Positions 1 to 11,300 of a stretch of 64,000 bases of DNA are shown here, piece after piece. Source of the stretch: Zantedeschia hybrid cultivar. Taxonomy: Eukaryota; Streptophyta; Magnoliopsida; Alismatales; Araceae. A program made the translations under genes and the position numbers. The stretch spans positions 35,183,734 through 35,247,733 of the forward strand of contig JARZZO010000014.1 in the NCBI GenBank assembly GCA_030544215.1, read 5' to 3'. The notes below the pieces were generated by a model. The model saw nothing but the letters and a program-made list of their open reading frames with translations, had not been told where the DNA came from and did not search any database. The first letter of the stretch is position 1. The number at the start of each line of letters is the position of its first letter.

Positions 1-2239
1 TCATCCTTATTATATTCTATCTTAGACTCACTTCTGCGATTCGTCCCACATATCGCGGTAGTCTAGGTACTTTACCCAATCTACGAGGCTCATCTGTGTG
101 TATCTGATCAGATTCAAGAATTGATAGCTCATCCAATGATATTTCAACTGTTTGGGGATCTGGAACCTCTTCAAGAACTATTTTACTCTCACTGTCCTCT
201 TGGAGATGGTATTCCTCTTCTCAGAAGACAACTTTCCTAACTACAAACACCTTTTTTTCATCATAATGGTAAAAATAGTATCCAAATGTCTGTTTTGGAT
301 ATCCCACAAATCTGCATCTATCAGTTTTAGATTCCAACTTGTCCAGATCATGCCTCTTTAAATGAGCAGGAGAACTCCAGAGTTTAACATGTTTAAATTT
401 TGGTTTTCTGCCTTCTCATATCTCATATGGAGTGGAGATCACAGACTTGCTAGGTACTCTGTTCAGTAGGTATGCTGTTGACTTTAAAGCATACCCCTAG
501 AGAAAAACTGGTAAACCTGAAAAGGTCATCATAGATCGCACTATGTCCAACAAGGTGCGATTCCTCCGTTCTGATACACCATTTAGCTGTGGTGTATATG
601 GAGGGGTCAGCTGAGAAAGGATACTATTATCCTTTGAAAATTGTGTGAAACTAGTACTTAAGTATTTTCCTCCCCGATCAGATCGAAGAGCTTTAATACT
701 CTTTTCTGTCTGCTTCTTTACTTCATTCTTGAACTCCTTGAACTTCTCAAATGCTTCTGACTTGTACTTCATTAAGTACACATAGCCGAATATCTAGAAC
801 TCATTGGTGAACGTGATGAAGTATGAGAAGCCGCCTTTGGCTTGAGTGAACATGGGACCACATACATATGAATGTATTAGTTCTAAGATGTCCTAGGCAC
901 GTTCTCCATGTCCAGTAAATGGAGACTTTGCCATCTTTTTCATAAGGAAGGACTTACACATTGCAAATAATTCATAATCGAATGCATTTAAATAACCACG
1001 TTTGTGCAACTTTTGCAGCATCCTTTAACCAATGTGTCCAAGTCTACAATGCCACATGTAAACTTGGTTCACACTATTCTTACTTTTCTTAAGAGCATTA
1101 TTAATATGGACACTACAGAAAGAAACATCTAAAAGATATAGACTACTGACTAAATGTGTCGAAGCAATTAATTTATTACTATAATAAATTGAACAACCGT
1201 TGTTCTTAATAGTCAATCTATATCCAATCTTGTCTAAACAGAAAATAAAAATGATGTTCTTTATTATGCTAGGTACATAATAACCAACATCTAATGATAA
1301 GACATCTCCTGATGGAAGCTTGAGGTTTCCTGTCCCTATAGCAATCGTTGCAACCTTTGCATTGTTCCTAGCCTCAGATACACCTCGCCTTTTCTCAGCT
1401 TGTACTTACTTGTCAGCATATGCAAATCATGGCAAATATGAGAAGTACATCTAGTATCTAATACCCAAGATGTGGAATCTCTTACAGACAAGTTGATATC
1501 TATTATATAGATACCTGAAGAGTCTGATTGCTTCACCTTTCCTTGAGTTTTATTGTTAAAGGTACTCCTTGTAGTTCCTCTTCCAATGGCCTTTCTACTT
1601 GCAGTAGAAGCAATCACCCTTTTCTACTCCTTTGCTATTGTCTTTTTTAGGCATAGGTTTTGGCTTATTCTGCTTCTTGCTATTACTTTTCTTAAAGGCA
1701 ACTGCTGCTTTCCTCTTTTTATTGGTCTTACCAACTAAGAGGATACTGAGCTTTTCCTTCACAAGGCTGCCCTTTATAGTTTTTAGGATATTAAGAAACT
1801 CAGCCAAGGAAGCATATATCTTGTTCATGTTGAAATTAATATTGAACGGTGCATATGATCTAAGGAGTGAAGCAAGGACAAGGTCAGTGTGCATCTCCTT
1901 GGGTAAAGGAACCCTAATGGATTGCAACCTCTTAATCCACTCGATCATCCTCAGCACTAGTATGCACTGAAGATCCCTCTGCTATATGAGCTTTAAACAT
2001 GGATTTGGATTTCTTATACCTCTCTACCTTGGTTTGCTCCTCAAACGGCTCCTACAAATGGAGTAAGATGGCTTTGGCACCCATGTTCTCATACTGCCTC
2101 TGCAACTCATTACTCAATGAGGTAAGTATATGATATTGTACCAAAGCGGAGTCCTCCTTCTATTTATTATATGCGATCGTCTCTGCCTCAGGGGCATCTA
2201 ATGTCGGTTTAGCAGGAGGATCTTTTTCAAGGACTTAGG
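1..2239 (-). mobile_element. copia-1: truncated Ty1/copia retrotransposon
   Basis: This is the 5' part of a Ty1/copia element read on the minus strand (gag towards integrase) that runs off the left edge of the window. It aligns along its length with copia-2 (about 9930-11640), so both belong to one family. It is cut at 2239 where the Tat-L LTR begins, so its own LTR, primer site and leader are missing. It still has the gag body between the zinc knuckle and the N-terminus, about 0.5 kb that copia-2 lacks. Confidence 0.9.
1..2239 (-). pseudogene. copia-1 gag-protease-integrase remnant
   Basis: Domains in minus-strand order are: gag body (about 2200-1640); CCHC zinc knuckle (about 1620-1560); aspartic protease (about 1500-1380); GAG-pre-integrase HHCC zone (about 1216-960); and integrase core (about 900-480). 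Residues 'SDRGGKYLS' and 'NGVSERRNRTLL' carry the second Asp and the Glu of the DDE triad. Damage is extensive. The last zinc-knuckle Cys is Tyr and a TAG lies inside the knuckle, the protease DTG is DTR, a TAG follows 'ITFTNEF', and a TAG replaces Trp in the conserved 'LWGYA' motif near 500. The element is certainly dead. The same integrase TAG occurs in copia-2. Confidence 0.88.
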
Positions 2240-3511
2240 TGTGACGTGCTCAAATCATGTGTGTGATGTTCATGAATTTGTGTTGTTTATATGAGTAGTA
2301 AAACTATTTAAAATTAAAGAAAATATGATCGCCATAAACTTTAAAAGTTTCAAAGAAAGATTGATCGCCTTACCTTTCTAAACTTGGGAGATCGAGTCCT
2401 TGATTCTCTCTCTTTGGCTGGCCAAAGAAAAAGAGCCCTTTTTGTTGACATGTTCTTGCTTTTGATTTCTTGGTTTGTTGTTCCTTTTGAATCTCCTTTT
2501 CTCCTTCTTTGTACCTTGCAAGAAAGATGAAAATAAACTCTAATTAGAACTAAGGTATAGAGTAGTATCTATTCTATGAATGAATTCAAACATGTAACTA
2601 AACAATGCTACTCACTTGATTTGTGTTCTTTAAACCCCTAACATGAACATGGGTATAGAAATAATGATGTGGGTGTGTGTTAACATGAAGTGATGAGATG
2701 AACTATGAAGAAAAATAATGATGAATCTATGAAATAACTAGAAAGAAATTAGGGAAAGAATAAGGTTGGTTGGCTCCTCCATAGCCTTGGTCTTTCAAAA
2801 GCTTCAAAGGATAAAGATGAAGAAGTTTTAAATGAAGCTCCTCTTACTGTCCACGTTTTCCTCTTTGAGCGCCTTCAAACACCTTGCCTTGAGCTTCAAA
2901 ATCACCAATTGCCAACCTTTTTCAAAGGTCCAAGGGGTATTGTATTTATAGAGAGTAGTTTGAGAGTGTTTTGGCTTCAATAGGGCTCTCTCCCGTAGTC
3001 GGACTTATCATGGATGAGCATAGAGGAGTTTACAACCTTCCCAACTTCGAAAACTGGATTATCTCGGCCAAATGATGCTTATCAGGAAACTCTTAAATCG
3101 CGTCGCCTAGACAGGACGTCATTTGGCTAATTAAAGCGGCCAAAATGAAAAGGAAATCCGGAAAGGAAACCGAAAAAGATTAGGAAACCTAAATCGCGTC
3201 TCTCTAGGGCGACGTGCTTTAGATAATTATGAAATTAATTCGAATTAAAAATCAGAAACCTAGACGGATAGGATCTAAATGGTGTCTCCCTTAGGCACGC
3301 TATTCATTTAAATCTATCTGAATTTAGGAATTTAATTCTGAACTGATTTCTACTAGAAATCTAAATGGCGTCAGTCATGGGCAACACTAATCAACAAATT
3401 TCGAGAAAAATTAATAAAAATTAATTAATGATTAAACATCAGACTATTTTGGGACATTATAATTGTGACATGAAATTTACTCAATATGAGGTCAAAATTA
3501 GCGTGTCTACA
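2240..3511 (-). repeat. Tat-L 3' LTR (1272 bp)
   Basis: The ends were fixed by comparison with the inverted Tat-R LTR. On the minus strand it begins TGTAGACACGC just after the purine tract and ends in GAGCACGTCACA, giving TG...CA termini. It contains four 30-bp pseudo-palindromes. Both boundaries agree between copies, and a third LTR of the family begins at 63138. Confidence 0.85.
3095..3392. repeat. Array of four 30-bp pseudo-palindromes in Tat-L LTR
   Basis: Units start at 3095, 3191, 3277 and 3363 (periods 96, 86, 86). Each has an AAATSGCGTC-like left arm, a 10-nt spacer usually of the form YCTNARGG, and a GACGCSATTT-like right arm. The third and fourth are decayed. Intervening sequence is poorly conserved. 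Tat-R has four at mirrored spacing. Confidence 0.8.
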
Positions 3512-3524
3512 GCTGCCCCATCTT
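3512..3524 (-). other. Tat-L polypurine tract
   Basis: On the minus strand the purine-rich AAGATGGGGCAGC directly abuts the LTR start TGTAGACA. This is the usual site for plus-strand DNA priming. Tat-R has AAGGTGGGGCAGC at the matching place. Confidence 0.75.
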
Positions 3525-4583
3525 GGCATTGACTTTGCAACGGAGTGAATTGGAATAGAATATACTGAAAAGGTGATGCTAGGGTGTGATGAGACACACT
3601 CTCAATATCACATGATAGGAATCTTTCTCAAAATGATCAGTAAAGTAACTCAAAGATGTCAATGGAATCAATCCTGTTTGGATGAGATAAACAAAGGAAA
3701 CAAAACAAGGTCGATCAACCTCTATGATTGGGAAGTACCTTAGGTCACAAACCCTGTAGGTTTCATCATGTAGAGCGGTTACCAGCTAATGTGGACGTGC
3801 TACAACCATGATGGATCTTAAAGGGAAACAAGAAATATTTGGGATAAAAAATCCAAGTAAGGATAAAATTCCAAAGATATATTCAAGAAAACCTCAAAGA
3901 TAATTAAAAGATCAATTCATAATGGAATATTTCATATCATATTGATATTTATTTGATCAATGGTCTGAAATTTAATCAATAACTAATTCTTATCACAATT
4001 ATTTCAAAGTCCTACATGATGCATGCTGGGCTAAAAGAAAAAATTAAAATGAAATAAAATATAAATTAATCAAGGATAATATTGTTAAACTATTATTGAT
4101 AAGTCAAGATACCAGTCTTATAATTCAGTGCTAAGCCGAAGCTCGTTTGTCCACGCATTGTTTCACAAAAACGGAACCATCGTCCCCATTAATTGACAAT
4201 CTAACGGCCTATCCGTGCGATTAAAAATCCTCTGGAATTATCACTATTTTTGTTGAAGGGGAACTCAAATTTCAATTTTATCAAACCACAAGGTCCTTAA
4301 TATAATCTAATAAATATTTATCATATAATAATATTGATGCATATCAATTACATAAAGGAATACAAGGATACACAGGTAGAGATAACCGTCTTTTTAGTCA
4401 CGGCTGGGACTCATGAACTCCCACAGTAGGACCTTATTGAAATTCTCAGCTTCCATTCTATTTCTTTTCCTTGAATTTTCTGCACTCAGAATTTATTAGT
4501 AACTTCAAGCAAACGCTCAATCATCATTAAATATCAGCAATTATGGATTTTCGGATAAGTGTCAGAAATTCAGAAAACTCATC
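3525..4583. other. Tat-L internal non-coding stretch next to 3' LTR
   Basis: AT-rich sequence with no credible reading frame on either strand. It matches 54592-55642 of Tat-R in inverted orientation, so it is a genuine part of the element. It separates the LTR from the upstream region of the antisense DUF7745-like gene. Confidence 0.6.
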
Positions 4584-4643
4584 AAATAGCGTCGTTGTTC
4601 ACAGACGTCATTTAAATGACGTCATCCCGTCCAAACGCCATTT
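4584..4643. repeat. Two abutting 30-bp pseudo-palindromes upstream of the DUF7745-like gene
   Basis: Units 4584-4613 and 4614-4643 join with no gap. Each has 10-nt arms of the AAATNNCGTC / GACGYCATTT type around a 10-nt spacer. The pair lies about 240 bp upstream of the ATG at 4880, and Tat-R keeps an identical arrangement at 54532-54591. Confidence 0.8.
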
Positions 4644-4751
4644 AACTTATAGAAACGGTTATTTGTTTTGACTCCAATTCGAACTCCACTTTCCCTCAAT
4701 ATACATCCCTCTTCCAATTCGAAAAGGGCTTTTCAATCTTACAAATCTCTC

Positions 4752-4758
4752 TATAAAA
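4752..4758 (+). promoter_or_regulatory. Probable TATA box of the antisense DUF7745-like gene
   Basis: TATAAAA within CTCTCTATAAAAACC lies 122 nt before the ATG at 4880, at a sensible distance for a plant promoter. The homologous position in Tat-R is disrupted by a 41-nt inverted insertion. The assignment rests on motif and position only. Confidence 0.5.
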
Positions 4759-4879
4759 ACCTTCCTTTCTTCATACCAAAACATTACAATAAGCAATCAA
4801 GAGGGAAAGCTAGATGATTCTCTTTAAAGCTCAAGAGACATCAAGACACCAAGAGGAAAAACTCAATTGATTCAAGAAG

Positions 4880-6292
4880 ATGGCAAGTTCTACCCAAGAT
4901 TCTTCAAGCAAGAGGATGAGAAAGATGATTGAAAAGCTTTCTGAAGTAAAAGATCATCTAAGTAGCGAGATCCTAACTTACAAGTAAGCTAATCTCTCTT
5001 CTAATCAATTCTTCTTCTATGTTCTTCAATTCTCTCTACATATTTTTCAATTCTTCATAGGCATGATAGAACTATTCCATTTCTTTTCTTTATCTAGGGA
5101 TATCTTTTTTTCCCTGGTCCAAGAAGATTTTCTTCACTTCCATGGATCCAAAAGCTTGTAAACAAGATCAATCTCTCCATGCAATCTTATATATCTAAGT
5201 GTCATATTCAAGCGTTGATCATTCATGCCAAATATTACAAAAGTACAAGTATGGATTGGGATGCGATGTGCGCTTTGATTGAACTATGGCATCCACAAAC
5301 TCATACCTTTCTTTTCGCCACATTCGAAGCCACTATCCTCTTAGAAGAAGTCAAACTCCTATTGGATCTTCCTAAGCTCAAGGTCAGCAATGATGAACCT
5401 GATTTGAGTGATATGATGCTCATGAGGGAAAAGATCACAGGTCAACAATTGTTAGAAAGGATCATGAAGAATCAAAAGGAAATTCAAGGCTGTCTTACTA
5501 AGAAAGGAATCAATCTTGTGAAATTAGATGAATGGATTTTGAAGAAGATTGAAGATCTCAAGGATTAAGAAACATAGAATGTAATGAAGGTGTTCACCAT
5601 ATGCTTGGCTGGAGCTCTACTATTCCCTGCTCAAGATAATGTTCTAGAAGATGATCAAATCAGCGCAATCAATGAGATTTTCGAAGGAAAGCAGATTAGC
5701 ACAGTAGTTCTAGCCTACCTCTACAATGGGCTCTCTGCAGCTTCTACAGGTCAACTTCCTTATGGCAGCATGCTTCTCTTAGCTCTATGGGTGGAATTCC
5801 ACTTCAAGTTCAACCATAATGAAGAAGACGTTCCAAGGATATCTCAGATGTATCAGTGCAGTCCTATCTTCCACATCTCAAATATTGTCAAGTTCAACGA
5901 TAACGTGACCAATCGGGTGCCCAACTTCAAAACTTGAGCTAACTGGCGCGCTTACTTCAAGACTATGCCCAAGACTGAATTCGAATCCACGCCACTTGCT
6001 CTCATAGAGAAGGCGGTTCGCGTGCACTGTGGTGCTGGCACAAAATTTTGATTGATCGGAGTGACTGACTTCATCTTATACAATCCATATCGCTGTCATT
6101 TTCAACTTGGTATGCCGCGCTATGAATTTCTTGAGATTTCCAACCTCTCTCCAATTAAGAAGCTTTGAGGTGATTGAGCTTATTGCTACTCTATGGAACA
6201 TCAGGTTCACCCGTCGTGTTAAACTTTCTCATGAAGTCAATCGAGAACTATGGAAATCATATGTAAAAGAGCTTAAGAAAATCCGGCCCTGA
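4880..6292 (+). pseudogene. Antisense DUF7745/PMD-like gene of Tat-L, broken
   Basis: Exon 1 is 4880-4983 (starts MASSTQDSSSKRMRKMIEKL) and ends at a GTAAG donor. A short intron follows, and exon 2 starts at 5098 after CTAG. Exon 2 has 'LWHPQTHTF', 'EATILLEEVKLLLDLPKL' and, later, 'VFTICLAGALLFPAQDNV' and 'LLLALWVEFHF', which resemble the plant DUF7745 and PMD families found in host genes and transposons. The end is 'RELWKSYVKELKKIRP'. It lies antisense to Tat pol. Compared with Tat-R it has a 1-bp deletion in exon 1, stops at 5566 and 5575, further stops after 'VPNFKT' and 'GTKF', and a frameshift near 6165. Biochemical function is unknown. The family call is by motif memory, not by search. 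Confidence 0.72.
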
Positions 6293-6457
6293 AAGCTCTT
6301 CATCCTTATCTTCCAACTTGATGTATTTTGATTTTATTTTCAATGAAGAATCGTTCCTTAATGCAATAAATATTATTCAACAATATAATGCAAATTTGAA
6401 ATTTTCCTTGAATAAAAATATGATTTTTCATTAAAATATGAAGGTTCGGGCTTATTC
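6293..6457. other. 3' flank of DUF7745-like pseudogene
   Basis: AT-rich sequence that looks like a 3' untranslated region, with AATAAA-like runs such as AATGCAATAAATATT near 6361. It is conserved inverted at 52678-52851. Confidence 0.45.
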
Positions 6458-6802
6458 AAATCGCGTTGACTTAGAGAGACGCTTTTCAGTCAAATTCAAT
6501 TTTCAAAAAAAAATATTTGATCCTTTAAAAGCCTTAATCGCGTCTTGTCAGGGAGACGCCTTTCTCTTTCTTTCTCCTATTTTTTAGAGACTTTCAACCA
6601 TTAATCCACTGAATCACGTCCTCTTAGGGAGACGCGTATCACTTATTACTCCGTATTTTCGTGGTACGGTCTTGACCAAAAGAGGCGGTAAAGTCTAAAA
6701 GGCGTCGCCTATAGGGGACGCATTTAAGCAATTTCAAAAATCTTCTATTGCTGCCTCAATTTGTACGCCACTAAATTGCGTCGTTGTCTCAAAGCCGCGA
6801 TT
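6458..6802. repeat. Array of five 30-bp pseudo-palindromes downstream of DUF7745-like gene
   Basis: Units start at 6458, 6535, 6611, 6697 and 6773 (periods 77, 76, 86, 76). The arms are variants of AAATCGCGTC and GACGCGATTT around a 10-nt spacer such as CTCTTAGGGA. Tat-R has five at 52332-52677 with the mirror-image periods (77, 86, 76, 77). Copia-2 is inserted 20 bp beyond the last unit. Confidence 0.82.
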
Positions 6803-6822
6803 TAAAGAATTCAAACAGGGTA

Positions 6823-8373
6823 TGTTGGGATTTCTCGGTTTCTCCGGATCGCTCACGCAGCGGAAAATAAAATATTTACAGCGATCCGTTCCCGTTTCGA
6901 AATCTAAAGTACGATAATCGGATTATCGAAGTTCTCACCGTGTTCGGATTCGAATCCGCAACCATTCGGTTCCGTTGGTGCGACACCACAAGCCGCGCAA
7001 GCGCCCGGCCTCTAGCGAAGTCCACGTGATCCTCCTCGCGACGGATATCCTCACGTTCCTTGTTCTTCCCAACCCACGAAACCTCCGCCGGTCGCCGCAA
7101 CGATCGCCGCAACGCGCGGACGATTTCCCGTCGAACGGGATTCGGAGAAGCGGCGGAGCAGATCTGGATCTGTCTGAACGTCAGAGAGAGAGAGAAACTG
7201 AGGAGGGGCGGCTAGGGTTAGCAGCAGCTTGGTTTGCTCAGCATGTTCGCTATGTTTTATACTAACCGTGCAATTTTTCATAAAAACCCCCGATTTGTAT
7301 AAACCCACTTATTTATCCATCGCCTTGAGAATCATTTGCGTGTGACCCTCTAGGCCCAAGTACCAGTCCATTTAATGGCCCAACAAGCCCAGTGACTCCT
7401 CACTGGCTTTATTAATTAATTAATAACCCTTTGTTAATCAATTAATCAATCGAATTGATGTCGCACATCGAATTCGACCGAGCCTCCGATCATGTTGGGT
7501 GCCAAGCAACACCACGTGAACCCGGAAGGTATTTGGGGTTAAGTAACCCACTCTTGGAACCTTTCCGCCGACAGTTACCGCGTAGATTTAATCCTTCATT
7601 CGTACAATGCTCTCGAGTCAACTCAGGGCATGGCGTGCTGTCAAACCCTAATCGGTCGACTCACTTGGATTGGATGCCGCTGATGAATATCGGAAAACTC
7701 CTTTCCCGATATTATCGTCCGCCCTGGCCAGAGACTTTCGCGCATCCTTCCTAGAGCATTCTCTCTCTAAGTACCGAGAGCGAATGATTCCTTATTGACA
7801 TACAATTCCCTTCGACGGTATTCCGCTGCACCCAATTCTTGGCGTATTAGAATCCCGTAGCTAGAGATTCGTAAACCAAGGTCAAAGCACAGAAGTCCAC
7901 CGACAAGGTGTCCTTGGTGTCTCAGGTCCGAGGACCATCCATGCAACTGCGACAATAGAATCAAGCTGGTTGACAGTGAGGTACAATACCATCCAGCGAT
8001 TCAGTCAGATCAGTTCAGTGAACTCATTCTCCAATGAGCACCTACAGATTCGTCTTAGTGTCTCCACACAAGTGACTTATGAGATCAGTCACCCTCATCA
8101 TATGAGCAGGAGTAATCTGTACTAGTCTAACCGGATATCCGATGTCCTTCTCGGATATCCTCCGACTAGGAACGATTAAGAATATGTGTGTTTAAGTGAT
8201 CAGTCTCATTAGTATGATCTCATCATAATCTGATCACTATAGCACATATTCACGGACTTCATTATGAAACGATAATTAATGCGATTTACACATAATGAAT
8301 GTTATGCCATTTTATTAATAAATGAACGAGATTTACATAATCAGATTGGCTTGTAGGCCACCTAAAACCCACA
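6823..8373 (-). repeat. copia-2 3' LTR
   Basis: On the minus strand it begins TGTGGGTTTTAGG and ends AGAAATCCCAACA. It is the same length (1551 bp) as the partner LTR at 14448-15998. Open frames inside it occur at the same places in the partner LTR and are not genes. Confidence 0.93.
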
Positions 8374-8388
8374 ATCTCCCACTCGGAC
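8374..8388 (-). other. copia-2 polypurine tract
   Basis: On the minus strand a purine-rich run, GAGTGGGAGAT, immediately precedes the 3' LTR start. This is the expected primer for plus-strand synthesis. Confidence 0.7.
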
Positions 8389-11300
8389 TAAAGCCAATCA
8401 CCTTTATACAATAAGCCTATAGACTCTAGGTGACGCTCAAACACAATTTGAGCCAACGGCTTTGTCAGTGGATCTGCAACATTGTCGACGGATGGAACTC
8501 TTTCCACTACTACATCTCCTCTGGATATGATCTCTCTGATAAGGTGAAAGCGTCTCAGAATATGCTTCGATTTCTGATGAGACCGCGGCTCTTTCGCTTG
8601 CGCAATTGCTCCATTGTTGTCGTACAACAGTGGAACAAGCTCAGAGATACTGGGAACTACGCCTAGGTCGGTGATGAATTTCTTCAACCACACTGCTTTC
8701 TTGGCGGCTTCAGCTGTAGCGATGTACTCAGCTTCAGTCGTCGAATCTGCAGTGGTTACTTGCTTGGAACTCTTCCAGCACACTGCGCCTCCGTTCAAAG
8801 TAAACACGAATCCAGATGTAGACTTGCTATCATCTGGATCTGACTGGAAACTCGAATCTGTAAAGCCTCGCAGTTTCAAGTCACCTCCTTAATAGACAAG
8901 AAACATATCCTTAATTCTTCTCAAGTACTTAAGGATACATTTCACTGCCTTCCAGTGCTCGTCGCCTGGATCAGCCTGAAATATGCTCGTAACACTTAGA
9001 GCAAATACAACGTCAGACCGTGTACATAGCATGGCATACATGATAGATCCTATGGCAGAGGCATAGGGTATTCTATCCATGAATGCCCTCTCATCAGGAG
9101 TCTTAGGAGACTGCTCCTTTGAGAGACTAATTCCATGTCTCATCGGTATGAGACTTCTCTTGGAATTTTCCATGCCAAGCCTTTTGACTATAGTATCTAT
9201 GTACAAGGATTGGGTCATTCCAAGCATCCTCTTTGATCTATCTCTATAGATCCGTATTCCCAATACGTAGGATGCTTCTCCTAAATCTTTCATAGAGAAG
9301 TTTTTCGACAGCCAGATCTTTACTGATGACATCATAGCTACATCATTCCCAATGAGTAGTATGTCATCTACGTAAAGAAATAGAAAAGTGACTGCACTCC
9401 CACCAGTCTTCTTGTACACACAAGGCTCATCTTCATTCTTAATGAAATCATAAGACTTGACTGCCTCGTCAAATCTTATGTTCCAGCTCCGGGAAGCCTG
9501 CTTCAGTCCATAAATGGACCTCTGAAGCTTGCACACTGTATCATATACACCTCCTCCTCAAGGTTACCATTGAGGAAGGCAGTCTTCACATCTATCTGCC
9601 AAATTTCATAATCAAAATGTGCAGCAATGGCGAGTAGAACTCTGATCGACTTTATCATGGCAACTTGTGAGAAAGTCTCGTCATAGTCAATTCCTTGCCT
9701 TTGACGATATCCCTTTGCCACCAACCTTGCCTTATAAGTGTCGATCTGTCCATCAGCACCGATCTTTCTCTTAAAGATCCACTTGCAACCGATGGGTACA
9801 ATACCCTCGGGCAAGTCCTCCAAGTTCCAAACTTGGTTGGTATACATGGACTGGATTTCTGAGTTCATGGCATCTCACCATTTCCCGGCTTCTGGGCCTT
9901 ATATGGCCTCCTGGTAGGTTTTCGGATCATCATCCTCATTATATTGTACCTTAGATTTACCTTCAGCAATATGTCCCACATATCGTTCGGGTGGTCTAGA
10001 TACTCTACCAGATCTACGAGTCTCATCTGTGTGTACCTGAACAGATTTAGGAACTGATATCTCATCTGATGATAATGTAGCTGTTTGGGGATCTGGTACC
10101 TCTTCCAGTACTATTTTACTCCCACTGTCCTCCTGGAGAAGGTATTCCTCTTCCAAGAAGACAGCTTTCCTGGCGACAAACACCTTTTGTTCACCAAGAT
10201 GAAAAAAATAGTATCCAAAGGTTTCCTTTGGATATCTCACAAACCCGCATTTATCAGTTCGTGATTCTAGCTTGTCTGGATCATGCCTCTTTACATGAGC
10301 AGGACAACCCAGACTTTAATATGTTTAAATTCTGGTTTCCTACCTTTCCATATCTCATATGGAGTAGAGGCCACAGACTTGCTTGGTACTCTGTTCAGTA
10401 GGTATGTTGTTGACTCTAGAGCATACCCCTAGAGGGACACTGGTAATCCTAAAAAGCTCATCATGGATCGCACCATGTCCAACAAGGTGTGATTCCTCCT
10501 TTCTGATACACCATTCATCTGTGGTGTATATGGAGGGGTCAGTTGAGAAAGGATACCATTATCCTTTAAGAATTGTGTGAAGTTAGTACTCAAGTATTCT
10601 CCTCCTCGATCTGATCGAAGAGCTTTAATACTCTTTCTTAACTGCTTCTCTACCTCATTCTTGAACTCCATGAACTTCTCAAATACTTCCGACTTGTACT
10701 TCATTAAGTACACATAGCCGAATCTGGAGAAGTCATCGGTGAACGTGATGAAGTATGAAAAGCCACCTTTGGCTTGGGTGGACATTGGACCACATACATC
10801 CAAATGTATTAGTTCCAAAATGTCCTTGGCACGTTCTCCATGTCCTGTAAATGGAGATTTTGCCATCTTTCCCATAAGACAGGATTCACATGTTGCAAAC
10901 GATTCGTAATCGAATGCAGTTAAGTAACCATGCTTGTGCAACTTTTGCAACCTACTTTCGCCAATGTGCCCAAGTCTACAATGCCACATATAGGCTTGGT
11001 TCACACAATTCTTGCTCTTCTTAAGAGCATTATCAATATGAAGATTGTAATAAGAAACATCTAATAGATATAGACCGTTGACTAAAGATGCTGAAGCTAT
11101 TGATTTATTACCATAATAAATCGAACAACTTCTATTCTCAATAGTCAACCTATATCCTATCTTGTCCAAACAAGATACTGATATGATGTTCTTTATTATG
11201 CTAGGAACATAATAACAATCTTCTAAAAGTAAGGTGTCTCCCGATGGAAGCCTGAGGTTTGCTGTCCCAACAGCAGTCGCCGCAACTTTTGCGTTGTTTC

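Noticed and set aside
3095..6802. CRISPR-like look of evenly spaced 30-bp dyad repeats
   Set aside because: Units are imperfect, spacers partly resemble each other, no cas genes are present, and the context is a plant retrotransposon.
6876..7964. Short open frames repeated at 14565-15662
   Set aside because: They lie wholly inside the paired copia-2 LTRs and have no protein similarity.
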